DNA of 64,000 nt from the NCBI GenBank assembly GCA_016802295.1, contig JAESIW010000138.1, forward strand, positions 2,456,897 to 2,520,896, read 5' to 3'. Each line of letters starts with the position of its first letter. Position 1 is the first letter of the stretch. The position numbers were made by a program, and so were the translations under genes. The notes beneath the pieces were generated by a model. That model did no database searches. It had not been told where the DNA came from and saw only the letters and a program-made list of their open reading frames with translations. This DNA comes from Brachionus rotundiformis. Its lineage: Eukaryota > Rotifera > Eurotatoria > Ploima > Brachionidae. Positions 1 to 11,170 of the stretch are shown here, piece by piece.

Positions 1-565
1 AAAAGTTGGCGCCATACGACTTGATTCTTTTTTTTATTTCCCTTTCCTCTTCGACTTGGTACCTGATACCTGAGACAAAAAATAAATCACAGTCTCAAAA
101 TTCTGGCAAATTTTACCCATTCTTTGGCAGTACATAATGGCATCTTCCTTGGATCCAAACTCAGGCTGAAGACTTGACAGCGGATCGCCACTTGAGCCCC
201 ATCCAATCAATGGATTTTCCCATCTATCTCTGTTATCAAAGTCAATTCTCCATCTGCGGGTTCCGTAAGTTCCAGACTGCATTGCGTTTTTGGGTGGTAC
301 GTAAATTTTGGCAACTCGGCCCGAAACGTGCTCTTCAGGATGAGCTGAAATTTCTTTTATGCTTTCCTTAAATAGATAATTTAATAAATTAATATAATTA
401 ATTTGTTGTAATTACGGCATTTTCTGGAATAGTAGCGATGGGTTTTTTCTCATCGGATACTTTGGTGTCAACGCTTCGCCTGCCGAACACGTTAACCACC
501 TCCGAGTAAGACCTGATTGATCCCATTGGGGTCAATTTGGACACATTACGGATCAGCAATGACAT
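1..565 (-). CDS. NDUFS4: NDUFS4, complex I accessory subunit (3' end off window)
   Basis: Accessory subunit of mitochondrial NADH dehydrogenase (complex I), near the junction of the N and Q modules. Three minus-strand exons are seen: 416-565, 117-366 and 69-1 (runs off the edge). Intron phases fit: exon 1 is 50 codons and ends at GCC|GTAATT; exon 2 ends ATGG|GTAAAA; exon 3 starts at ctcag|GTATCAGG. The N-terminus MSLLIRNVSK looks like a mitochondrial presequence. Family hallmarks are HPEEHVSGRVAKIYVPPKNA, MQSGTYGTRRWRIDFDNR and DRWENPLIGW in exon 2 and SYGANF at the window edge. Reading through the second donor gives a false C-terminus, so the splice matters. The final residues are outside the window. 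The family assignment is very secure; only the missing tail is unknown. Confidence 0.95.
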
Positions 566-912
566 TTTTCTTCACATCATTAAATTGTATAATTTTTTTT
601 TTATTTTTTATACAAGAGTTGATCATGACTCTTGTACGATTAAAAAAATAAAAAAATAATTAAATTTGTTAATTTTATTCGAAAATTAATCACAATTAGA
701 AAAAAAAAACAAATGTATCTAATTTCATATAAAATAGATAAATAAACTTGGAAAAAATGCTGTTTTCAAATAAAGTGTCAAATTCGAACATAAAACTGAG
801 TCTATGGTTCACAATGGCTAAACACATTTACTCATATGAATAAATAAATAGATAAAAAAATAAAGGTATAATTTTGTTTAAACGAAAAACTTAAGTGAAA
901 AAGACAAAGAGC
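566..912. other. Intergenic, NDUFS4-SCAMP
   Basis: AT-rich spacer between the NDUFS4 start and the SCAMP stop, both minus-strand genes. It must hold the NDUFS4 promoter and the SCAMP 3' UTR. Homopolymer A/T runs; no motif I can support. Confidence 0.6.
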
Positions 913-2920
913 TTAGAATCGTCCACGAGAATTTGACTGCATTGCCGAACGAGCACCCTCTGTTACCACAGTGGTTGCTGCATTTTGAACATTTTTATTG
1001 CTCATCACATTTGTGGCAAACTCTGCTTGGGCTTTTTGAAAACTTGCTCCAGTGTTTCTATACAGTCCGTGTATCTTAAGATAATTTTTTAGAAAATTTT
1101 AACCAAAGATAAGATCTAGATAAGATTTTGAATTAAATTTTTGAACAAAAAAGATTTCTAATCATTTAGAGCTTAGAGCTAGTCTTGTTTACCTTAATGA
1201 TGGTAAAAATGTCTAGAACAGTTTGGATAGAGAAGAGTAAAGCAGAAATCGAACAGATAATAGCCGGAGTTAGTTTGTCTAGTTTAAACATTTGATAGAA
1301 ACCACTTTATAAAATAAAGATAGGATTAGAATTAAAATTAAATTTAAAAGAATAGCAAAGCTGATATGATTACTTTTTAAATAAAATTTACCTTTATTAG
1401 CATTAAAATATCAATAGCCGCAATGGCTACAAAACATATGGTTGCCAAGAGCACAAAGATGCCGGCGACCACATTGCCAACACCAGTTGTACCAAGTACT
1501 TTGATTAAGAGCAGTATGCCGCTTTGGAAAAAATCAATAATTAAAATTTAATCTATTAAACATTGATTATGATTAGACAAGCATTTAATAATAATAATAA
1601 TAATAAATAGCTAAGATAAAAAATTTACCAAAAACCGGAGTCAACGAATCCAACAGTCTCAATAAAGTTTACGATTACTTGGCAAAAAAATATGAAAAAA
1701 AATATCATAAAATTCATCGAGCTGTCAGTTCTGTAAATAAAAAAAAAAAATAATTTTTTTTATATTCATCAAAAATATAAATATTAAATTAAAATAGATT
1801 ATTTAAACATGCAATTAATAGACAAATAAATAATAATATTAATAGATAATTTTGTTTTAATGATGAATGAAAATTTAATTTAGAACTAAATAAATAGATA
1901 AAATTAAGTACCAAAACCAATATTGGCTAATGATGGCGATCACAGATAAGATGCATTGTATGAAAAATGCAAAAAAAAATAGCATGAAGTTCACTGAACT
2001 ATCATTTCTGTAATTAATTTAGTTCTATTAGTCTTTAATATTTAATAATAGATTAAGTGATAAACAAGTTTAACCTGAATCCTTTGTAGGCCGGTCGAAA
2101 CCAGCATGCATATGAACACGGAGTGAACAGAACAAAGTAAAGAATGGAATAGCCGAATGTAGCGCCCATGCCCGTGGCTATGAAAACAACTAAAGCAGCG
2201 ACTATGTTAAACGCCAATGTGAATACATGAACTAGAATAAATTATTATAAAAATTATTAAAATTGTTAAAATTCTTAATTAATACAAATCCATAGATAGA
2301 ATAACAAGCGGACCCATCTTTGAAATTCGACTGGAATTTCTAAATTGATGTCTTGGTAAAAGCATGGTTTTATTGGCCCGGGACACCATGATGGAAATGG
2401 CGGAAAATTTTTAACTTTGTTAATTTTAAAATTAATTATCTTTATATTTTTTGATTTTTACCTCCAATTGTTGGATTGTTGATAAGTTGTTCTCTTCTGT
2501 CAAGTTCAGCAGCTCTTTGGTTAAGTTCTTGTTGCTGTTTTTCAATGTCAGTAAGGTTGATCTTCTGAGCCGAAGTCTCTGAATAGGCAGGTGGTTTTTG
2601 TTGACTTGCTTGGTAGTTCTCTGCCGGCGAGGAGCTTATTGTAGAAGTTGGAATTATAGCTGCTGGTTTCTGGTCAAAAGTAAAGCGTTACTAAACAAAA
2701 AACTTGCCAAATCAAAAACTTTACTGATTGGACATTGGGCTGGGAAAAAGGGTTGTAGTCGTCAAGCGACTGTTGGTTTTGTTGTGTAGTCTGTGTGACC
2801 CGTTGAATATCCGGATCCTGGATAGAGTAATTTATGGTATTTATGGTAATCAATCAAAAGTTTATTTTAACTCACTGTAAATGGATTTTCATTAGCGAAT
2901 GGGTTCAAATCGTTTGACAT
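913..2920 (-). CDS. SCAMP: Secretory carrier-associated membrane protein (SCAMP) with two duplicated exon pairs
   Basis: Four-pass membrane protein of the post-Golgi and endosomal recycling system. Minus-strand exons: 2876-2920, 2725-2817, 2462-2669, 2286-2414, 2075-2231, then 1912-2007 or 1629-1730, then 1392-1521 or 1193-1304, then 913-1074 with the stop at 913-915. Domains in order: cytosolic N-terminus with three NPF motifs (NPFANENPF, YNPFSQ); a Gln/Glu coiled coil (IEKQQQELNQRAAELDRREQ); TM1; TM2; the conserved inter-TM peptide CWFRPAYKGFR; TM3; TM4; and a C-terminal tail with GLYRNTGASFQKAQAEFA. One copy of each duplicated exon gives 333-341 residues, the usual SCAMP size. All phases agree (exon 5 ends in phase 2; TM3 exons end in phase 2; TM4 exons end in phase 0). 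The start ATG is followed at once by the family-typical NPF segment. The paralogue number within the SCAMP family cannot be given. Confidence 0.95.
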
Positions 2921-5091
2921 TTTAATTAAGTTTATAATTTACAATAAATCTAAAGAAAAAATCAATTTAGGTGAATATGAGCAGGCTCTATTCATTTTGC
3001 AAGAAATTAATTGCATTTTTTTTCTTATTTTTATTCATTATTTTTCAACAAATATTGCTAATGCAAGAGAATTTTGGAAAAATTATCATAATGGTAGTGA
3101 AATGGAAGCGTTTTGCATTCGAAAATAATGTAGGAGCAATGTATGAGTGTAAAGACAGATATTAAAATTAGTCATCTGATATCAAAAGTTGGTTCAATGG
3201 CATATAAAACTGTACTTTTGTTTCAGTGTGGTCAGGCGCCTTTCTTTATTTGTTCTCCAATATCAATTTAATTTTTTCTTTCTTAATTAAAAATACTGAA
3301 TATTTATTTAAATAAAGCGCTCTAAATTTTTATATTTAATCAATCAATCAAAAAATTAATAAAGCTCAAATGGTCGAGCAAATTTAATATAACAGATAAA
3401 TGGAGGTGCTCAGCGCCTCGTACAAATAGCAATTTTTTTCTCTTAGTCAGTGTTTTAAATTTAATTAAATAAAACAAAAAAAAACACATAAAAAATAAAA
3501 CAATTATCATTTTAGTTGCTGTTTTTAATAAACAAAAATAAAGATTATATAAACTTTAATTAAATATAGGTTAAGACGTGATCAAAATAGTTTTGTTGTT
3601 TGATAAGTTGTCCGCTATCTTAGTTTATCTATTTGCTCATAAATTTACTGCAATATGATACTGTTTGTTCAATACTCAAAACTTATATTTACGCAATCGA
3701 TATATCTATTAAAATAGTGTAGACTTAGTGGAATTTTGGTCCTTGCCAAAGATGCCTAGCTACACAAGAGTGCCAAGTCTGTAACCAAGCTTTAATTAGA
3801 TTTTAAGAGAGCTTTGAGTGTATTTTTTAATTCAGTAATATTAAAATCCTTAGGGGTATTATGTCGGACTGCGTAAATAAACTTAATATCTAAGTTTAAG
3901 TCGGTCTAGAGAATTTATTTTTTATTTTTTTTTGGATTTCTAATATTGTGCAAGTTAGAAAATATTAAAATAAATTATTAAAATTTTTCTATTTTTTTTT
4001 TTTAAAAAAAAAAAGATAAGGTTGTCAAGCTTTGGATGGAATTATCAAATTAAGTAGGTATTCGGGATGTAACCCAAATTTGCTGGTCATAATTGTGCAA
4101 ATACTTTGTTTAGCTAATAGATTTTAGAGCGCAAAAATTAAATTAAAAATCGGGAGACATGAACACAAATATAAAATTTAAGTTAACAAACAAATATATC
4201 ATTAGAACACCAAGTTGATATGAAGACTGTTCAGATTTTTTTTTTTATTTTTATTTTTTTTTCTAACACAAAAATAATATAAATTTTATATACTTTTTTT
4301 GCTCAAATTAAATAAAAGGTTTTATTAATTTTGTTTTCAACAACTTCTAAAATTTTAATTGCTTCTTCTAATTTGAATTTCTATTTTTTTCTATCACGTT
4401 TGTTCATTAATTTTTTTTTTTTCATAATTCTTAATTTGTGTTGAACTGTTTAAAAATTCAAAAATATGATTCCACTAATTTAGTCAAACTGTTATCTGTT
4501 ATTAAATTTTTGCATTTTAGTTTTAGAGAATACAGTGTTCAAAAAGGATCTCAGTGTACCAAGTTGGAATGTGCTGTTGTGGAGAAGAAGACGTAAGTTG
4601 GCCTTTAAAGTTGGTGTTTGTTCTTGGTCCTTAATCCACTCATTGAGGGCTTTGTTTATTAGGGATAAAAGAGATCTAGATGTTCAAATAGATAAAGATA
4701 TTTTGAATTTTTTATTTCAAAGAGATTAATTATTAACAAACCGTTTTTAAAACTAATTAAATAAAGTCTTAAAGTTTAATTAGATGAAACCATCTAAACG
4801 ATTTAGAACATTAATATTTGACATAGTTCCAAATTGATGACTAGACCTTTAATTTAATATTTTTTTATATTTTTTAAATTTTAAAATGACTTCAAACCAA
4901 AAGGAGCCTTGCACTAACGAGGTTTGAACTGTCTAAACATTTGATTTTAATTAAAGCGTCATGTAAAGCTTTAGTTTAGTTTATTATTATTATCATTATT
5001 AATTTTTTTATAATTTGCTAGTTTGCTGATTAAATTTTGGTCTTATTTGTACATTTAAAAATTAATTAATAATTTATTTATTTATTTATTT
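2921..5091. other. Intergenic, SCAMP-SLC44
   Basis: Divergent spacer: SCAMP is transcribed leftwards, SLC44 rightwards, so both promoters should lie here. Mostly A/T homopolymers. A 62-codon ORF at 2977-3165 with a hydrophobic N-terminus and a 65-codon ORF near 4535 are probably chance. A good donor (GAC|GTAAGT near 4591) could close a non-coding first exon of SLC44, but I cannot confirm it. Confidence 0.5.
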
Positions 5092-7389
5092 ATGTGTTTT
5101 ATTTTTAAAAAGAAAACTCCAATTAAGCCGAGTAGACAAAGGCGTAGATCATGTACAGATTGTTTATGTTTTATAATATTTGGCATCTTTATATGCGGAA
5201 TGGTATTTATTTATATGACCTTTAAAAATGTTTGTTTACCATTAGAACTTATTTGTCTAGATTGTGATCACTGCATTGACTGTGCTTGACCAAGGCTTTG
5301 CCAGACTACAATTTGGCTACGACTCTCATGGAAACATATGTGGCAATGTAAACCGACCACGGACCAACCAGAATGAAAAATTAAATTTAACTGATAAAAG
5401 GTGAATTGTTTTGAATAAACAAAAATAAAAAATTTCATCTAATAATTTTAGATATGTGCTGTTTTTCGACTATCTTAAACCAAAGACATCTAAAAAAGTG
5501 TGTGTACAAACTTGTCCTAGCCAAACTCTTCACACCGAGGCAGAATATAGACAATATTCCCTCAAAACCAACACTTCTCTTTGCTTTTACTCGCTTAGAC
5601 CTGGCGAGTACAGTCCAAATCTTTGTCCACACTTTCCAATCTATAAATCGTAGCTAAAAAATACCTAATATTTTATCTTTTTTTTGATATTTTTTTTACT
5701 TAGGGATATGCTTTTGAATAGATGTGTTCCAGAAATAAGTGAAGTTATTGGCAACAAAACAATCACTTTTCTGAAAAACAATACCTTTTTTAACTTGGAA
5801 GAACTAAAATTTTCATCTCTAGAGCTATACAAGAAGCTGCCAGACATTGGCTACTTGTCTTTGGCAGCATTACTATTCACAATCATTTTAGTCATCTTAT
5901 TAAGATACATTGCCAAGCTAATGGTTGTTCTAGTTTTAATTTTATCTTCCCTGGGAAGCATTGGTAAGTTTGAACAAAAAAAATTAAAATTGTTTTCGAA
6001 ATTTATTTTTTAAAAATATATTTTATTTATTAGGTTTTTCTGCTTTATTGTGGCTAAAGTATTCAGATTTGATAAAAAAAAATGATAAAACAATTCATTC
6101 AATGCCAATACTTGAAATAGAAATGGAAAACAAGACAGCTTATTTAATATATTCAATAGCAATGACAACTTTTACTGTAATTCTTTTACTGATCATAATT
6201 GCTATGCGTAAAAGAATAGGCCTAGTGCTGAGATTGTTTGCCGAGGCCCAAAAAGCTATCGCCGATATGCCCCTATTGCTTGGCATGCCAATAATTACAT
6301 TTGTTTTTCTGCTCTTATTTTTGTTCTATTGGATCATGACAGCCATTATGATATACTCATTTGGGGAATATGAAGAAAGTGATATTGAGTTATACGGTCA
6401 TAGATGGACTAAAAAATCGTTTAGTACTTTCATATGGTGGTATCATGTGGTTGGTCTTGTTTGGGTGAGTGAGTTTATTTTCGGCAGTCAATCGATGGTT
6501 ATAGCAGGCTCAGTTTCAAAATGGTACTTTACTAGGCCTAAATCGGCTCTTCGAGCACCAATTTGCACTGCTATTTCAAGACTTTTATTCTACCATCTTG
6601 GCTCCATTGCGCTTGGATCTTTTCTCATTGTTTTAGTCAGAATTCCAAGATATATTTTAATGTATCTTCAGGACAAGTAGAGAATTATTTTATTTTATTT
6701 TAATTTAAACAAAAAAAATCTAATTTTAATCTAGAATTAAAGCATCCAAGAGTTCAGTGGCTGAATATTGCTCCAAAGGATGCATTTGTTGTCTTTGGTG
6801 TTTGGAAAAATTTCTAAAATTCATAAACTACAATGCTTATACAGTGATATCCATTGAAGGAAAGTCTTTTTGCGTATCTGCACAAAAAGCCTTTTCCATA
6901 GTTGTAGAAAATTCACTACGAATAGCTACAATAAATACAGTGGGCGATTTTATGCTATTTTTGTCCAAGCTGACCGTAACTGCACTCACTTTATTTCTGG
7001 GAATATACTGGTTCAAAATTCCGATTGATGATCCGCTTAAGAATGTATTTATTTTTCAATATATTTATCTATTACATGTCTTTAACTTAATAATTATTAT
7101 TTTCAAGATACATGAGATAAAAATATATCTACTTCCATTAGTAGTTGTGTGTATAATATCTTTTTTGATAGCACACTGTTTTTTTACAGTCTATGAGGTA
7201 TTTTAATTTGAAATAATTAAAGTTTTGGTAATTTATTTTTTAATTAAATAGATGGTAATTGATGCCATAATGGTTTGTTTCTGTGAAGATTGTCGGGCTA
7301 ATGACGGCTCGCCAGAGAGACCATACTACATGAGCAGTTCGCTTAAGAAATTTGTTGACGAGTCAAGCTCTACACAAATTATCGGATAA
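5092..7389 (+). CDS. SLC44: Choline transporter-like protein (SLC44 family)
   Basis: Plasma-membrane or organelle choline/ethanolamine transporter-like protein with about ten TM segments. Exons: 5092-5202, 5261-5400, 5452-5649, 5704-5963, 6034-6676, 6735-7044, 7108-7197 and 7252-7389; all phases fit, giving 629 residues (human CTL1 is about 657). Family marks: N-terminal RRRSCTDCLCFIIFGIFICG (SCTD plus TM1), FGYDSHGNICG, the Cys-rich luminal loop (CVQTCPSQT, SLCFYSL), MWWYHVVGLIW-type signature as FIWWYHVVGLVWVSEFIFG, YHLGSIALGSFLI, CICCLWCLEKFL, ENSLRIATINTVGDFMLF and the tail NDGSPERPYYMSSSL. The intron at 7045-7107 is 63 nt, in frame and stop-free, so it reads through; its removal gives the better family alignment. 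Introns of 54-71 nt are typical of this locus. Confidence 0.95.
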
Positions 7390-9793
7390 TAAACCGAATA
7401 AATGGTTGCTTTATAATTTCCATAATTTAGTTTTTTTTTAATCTGAATATTTAAAGATTTAGCCTTAAATGTATTAAACCAATTACTGTAAATTAGTAGC
7501 ATTTAATTTGACCATTGCTTTAAAAATATGTAATTAGAATTGTAGTTTTTTTAATCTAAAAATATATAATTTAAATAAATTAATAAATAAATTTTCAATA
7601 AATTTTTTTAATAGAGACTTTTTAAATGGACATTTATTATGGCCAGTTCAGGATTATTTAGGTGATAGATTATATAAAGGCGACATTGTAAAGAAATGTT
7701 AATATCATTTGAGTAGTCTTTTGTTCATCATGATCTAGCACCGGAAGTATATATTATAATAAGGATGTAAATAAATATATCTTTTAATAACATATTAGTC
7801 ATATTAGGGTTTTTTTTATTTAATTTCAAAAATATAATAGTTTAATTTGTAGTTAAAATTTGATTGATTATTTTTGATCGAGACATCACAGGTGCTCAGA
7901 AGAGTTTAACTCTAGACCGTGGAATTTGAGCATATTTCTCTTATCAAATATCAAAACTGCATAGAATATTTACAACAAAAAAAAAATTAAATTTTCTAAA
8001 TAAAACCATAAAATATTAGCAAGAAAAAAAATATTAGTTTTATTTTGGTAAAATCAAATTAGCTTTAAGAATAGGTCATTTAAAAGTAATAATTTAGATT
8101 TTTAAAATAATTATTTACAGCTAAATGAGTCTCGATTAAAGCTTGGGGCATCATTAAATTTATGACATTTCTACATTTTGATTATATTGATATTATAATA
8201 TTTTTTTTAATTTAAATTTTATTACATATCTTACACACAACAAAAAAAACCAAAAAAAAAGGAATTTTTTATTTAACTTTTTGTTTAAATTGTTGTATTT
8301 ATCTATGCTTAATGGGAGGAAGTTATAAATTATTTGAATAGTTTTTTTACTTTTCTATTTTTAAGCTTAATTAAAACAGACACAAGAGCTAAATTTAATT
8401 TTCATCTAAAAAAGCTATCTTTAGATTTTGATTTTTATCTCTTTTTAATTTTTGAAATAAATAAAAAAAATTCAAGAGAAGTGTGTGAACAAAATAAAAT
8501 CTTGAGTTTATTAATTTAGAAAAAAAAATGAAACAAAGTTCCAATTAAATTAAAATTTTATTTTTTGTGACATGATAATAATTTATGTCCTGTTAGCCGT
8601 AGCAACGAACTGGACCTAATTTTTGATCATTTTACTCCAATTTAAATGCTAATAGAGTCTCTGGAAGAATTTTTAAAAAAATCCGGAATCAATTAGAGAC
8701 CGCTATCAGCTCAATCGTAGATAATTATAGCTTCTTTTTAAGTTTTATCACGAAAATAAGTCCCGAAGAATAGAAAATTCTCTCGGGCACTTAGATTTTA
8801 ATTAATACACGATCAAAATTCCAATTTGTACAAAAATGTTCGTTAGCTTAAATAAAATATTTTTATTATTATTATTATAATTATAATATATATTTTTTTG
8901 TTATTTTTTTGTTCACAGTATGATTTGAATAGCTCCTGAAGATTTCAAAGCTTTATCAAAAATTCCACTACTAATCAAAGCCTTTAGAGACGTTATTCTA
9001 TTTTAGAATAGAATTACTCAAGGTGGACAAGCTGTATTAAATTACGCAAATACTAAAAGTAGCCTTTGGCGACTCTAATCCAAATCTTTTAATTTAAATT
9101 AATGTTTTTAAATGAGATTATTATTTAGATTAGAATAAAATATAAAGAGTTATAATTTAGCATTCTATTTAAAGAGTTTTCTTTCACCACCAACAACAAC
9201 AACACATAAGAGATAAGATCTTATAAGATATTGGCCAAATAGATAAGGTCTCGCTTGATCTGCACTACTCAGACTAAAAAGTGTTGAAAAAGCAACTTTC
9301 TCATGAGATAATTTATGTCCATTAGTGTGATACCTGAGAGGCAATATATATATTTTTTTTCAATTAAGGTATAATGAGGGAAACATTTTTCTCAATTTTA
9401 AAAATATTAAATCTCAATTATAAATTAGAAAAATAATTATTATTTTAGTAATAGAAGTAAAATATCATGATCGAAATCAATTAAAATAAATTTCTAATAA
9501 AAATAATAATTAAAAGATTATGAGCTATTAATTTTTAATCACATTGTCAGGCATTTTGGCCATAATCAATCAAACTAGAAGGTGAATTATTGTTTTTCTT
9601 ATTAAAATAGTGTCAAGCGAGCAATGTTGGCCATTACTTAACGCGAATCCATTAAATAAATAAACTCAAACTGCTCTTATTTGGCCTGGAGAGGTTTTTT
9701 TTGTCACAGTAAACATTTGTGATCGAACTTAAGTGCCCATAAACGCAATGATCTTAGAGGAACTGAGCTCTCTTGAGCAAATTGTTTAGAAGC
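7390..9793. other. Intergenic, SLC44 3' side
   Basis: Very AT-rich, with an ATT/TAA microsatellite around 8865-8885 and many A/T runs. ORFs here (for example 8334-8519) are low-complexity and show no family features. No gene seen. Confidence 0.5.
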
Positions 9794-9887
9794 TATAAAA
9801 ACAAATGATTTAAACATTTGCGCGGGGCCAAACAGAATCAATTGAGTTAATCACGCGGATAATTTGCCACACAAAGTTTTCCTACAG
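9794..9887 (+). promoter_or_regulatory. Candidate TATA box and non-coding first exon of the nuclear receptor
   Basis: TATAAAA at 9794-9800 lies about 30 bases upstream of a GC-richer stretch (GCGCGGGGCC) that ends in an excellent donor, CTACAG|GTAAGC, at 9887/9888. This resembles a promoter plus a short 5' UTR exon that could splice to the receptor's first coding exon near 13688-13768. No transcript data are available, so this rests only on signal arrangement. Confidence 0.3.
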
Positions 9888-10697
9888 GTAAGCTGGCCCA
9901 TGGCTCCGCGCGTTTAAATATCGACAACATTTATCAGCTGACTTTAGATAAGCTTGATTTTTTTTCAAAATTGAGTCAATTTAGATTTGAAGAAATAAAT
10001 TTTATGACCAAGTTATCTCTAAAATGCTTGGTCAAGATAAAATTTTACGACTAGACTTAAGCATTGTGTTGTCTAGCGTATTTTGTGCAATTCATTAAGC
10101 CAACAGAGTTATCTCATACAGGAAATTACTTAATGGGTTTTCTTTTTTCATTTTAATTTGTTCTGAAATTCGATGCATAATAGTGCACCTTTAATAGGAA
10201 ATTTGTTTGCTTGTCAGATTGAACTATTGTAGTTTATATTTATCTAAGCTATCGGATGGAATTTCAATATTTAGACTAGAATTTAGACTTTAATCGCTTT
10301 TAATGTTTTTCAAGAGATAATAATACTTTAAAGTATTGTTTTTTTATGTATATGTGTATATTTTTTTCTAATCGGCTTTTTAAAATAGATTAATCAATTT
10401 AATTTTCTTTAAATTTGAAGCATATTTTTTTTGTCTCCTCTTGTGCTAAAAAAATTGAATTATTAGTATTAAATATTTATTTTTAAGAATTATATTTATC
10501 TAAATTATAAAAGAAAAATAATGAATTATTTTTTTGCAGTCGAGAACTACATTCACAAAATGAATATTGACATTTGAATCGAATTTGAATTTGATTGTTA
10601 GTATTGGAGTTTGTAATCATTTGCCGGCCAAATATCAACAAACAGTGGGCTACTATTTGGTTGCTACATGCTTTTAATTTTGGTCTATTAGCAACTA

Positions 10698-10920
10698 CAA
10701 ACAGTGTAGGCTGTAGCTACAAAAATTTTAGCCTTCGAGTGTACTTTTTTCTATGTACTAAAGCTAAAATTAGATTTGATTTCCAGTACGCTACGAAATT
10801 TGTAGAGTGTAAGTACGAAAAATTCAGTCAAGATTAAGAGATAATTAAAAGGATCTAGTATTAGTATTGAATTGCGCAATGTGCTTTATTTAGATCAAGG
10901 CCGATTTAAGAATTAGTATG
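10698..10920. repeat. Diverged tandem repeat, unit 1
   Basis: First of two tandem units. Shared landmarks in order: AAACAGTRTAGGCTGTAGCT, CAGTACGCTACGAAATTTGT, GAATTGCGCAATGTG and AAGGCCGATTTAAGAATTAG. Unit 2 starts about 236 bases downstream. Contains the GTAGCTAC/TACGCTAC words also found at 14052-14412. Confidence 0.85.
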
Positions 10921-10933
10921 GTTTAACAAATAA

Positions 10934-11170
10934 AAACAGTATAGGCTGTAGCTACCGAAAATGTAGCCCTCAAGTCAGATTTAATTTCCAGTACGCTACG
11001 AAATTTGTAGAATGTAGCTACGAAAATTGTAGAGTGTAGCTACGAAAAAATTGTAGAGTTGATTTTAGAATGAAAATTAGTCATGATATAAGAGATAATT
11101 AAGAAATTAGAAAAGAATTGAATTGCGCAATGTGCAATATTTAGAACAAGGCCGATTTAAGAATTAGTGC
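10934..11170. repeat. Diverged tandem repeat, unit 2
   Basis: Second unit of the tandem pair, with the same landmarks. Differs from unit 1 by a deletion near its start and by internal amplification of a roughly 22-base subunit (GTAGCTACGAAAATTGTAGA-like) at about 10998-11060. Confidence 0.85.

Noticed and set aside
2977..3165. 62-codon ORF with hydrophobic N-terminus
   Set aside because: Phe/Ile run is expected in T-rich DNA; no cysteine pattern, splice context or family match. Might still be a tiny secreted peptide.
10595..10837. 80-codon plus ORF
   Set aside because: Overlaps the tandem repeat unit 10698-10920, and the frame is not kept in unit 2.
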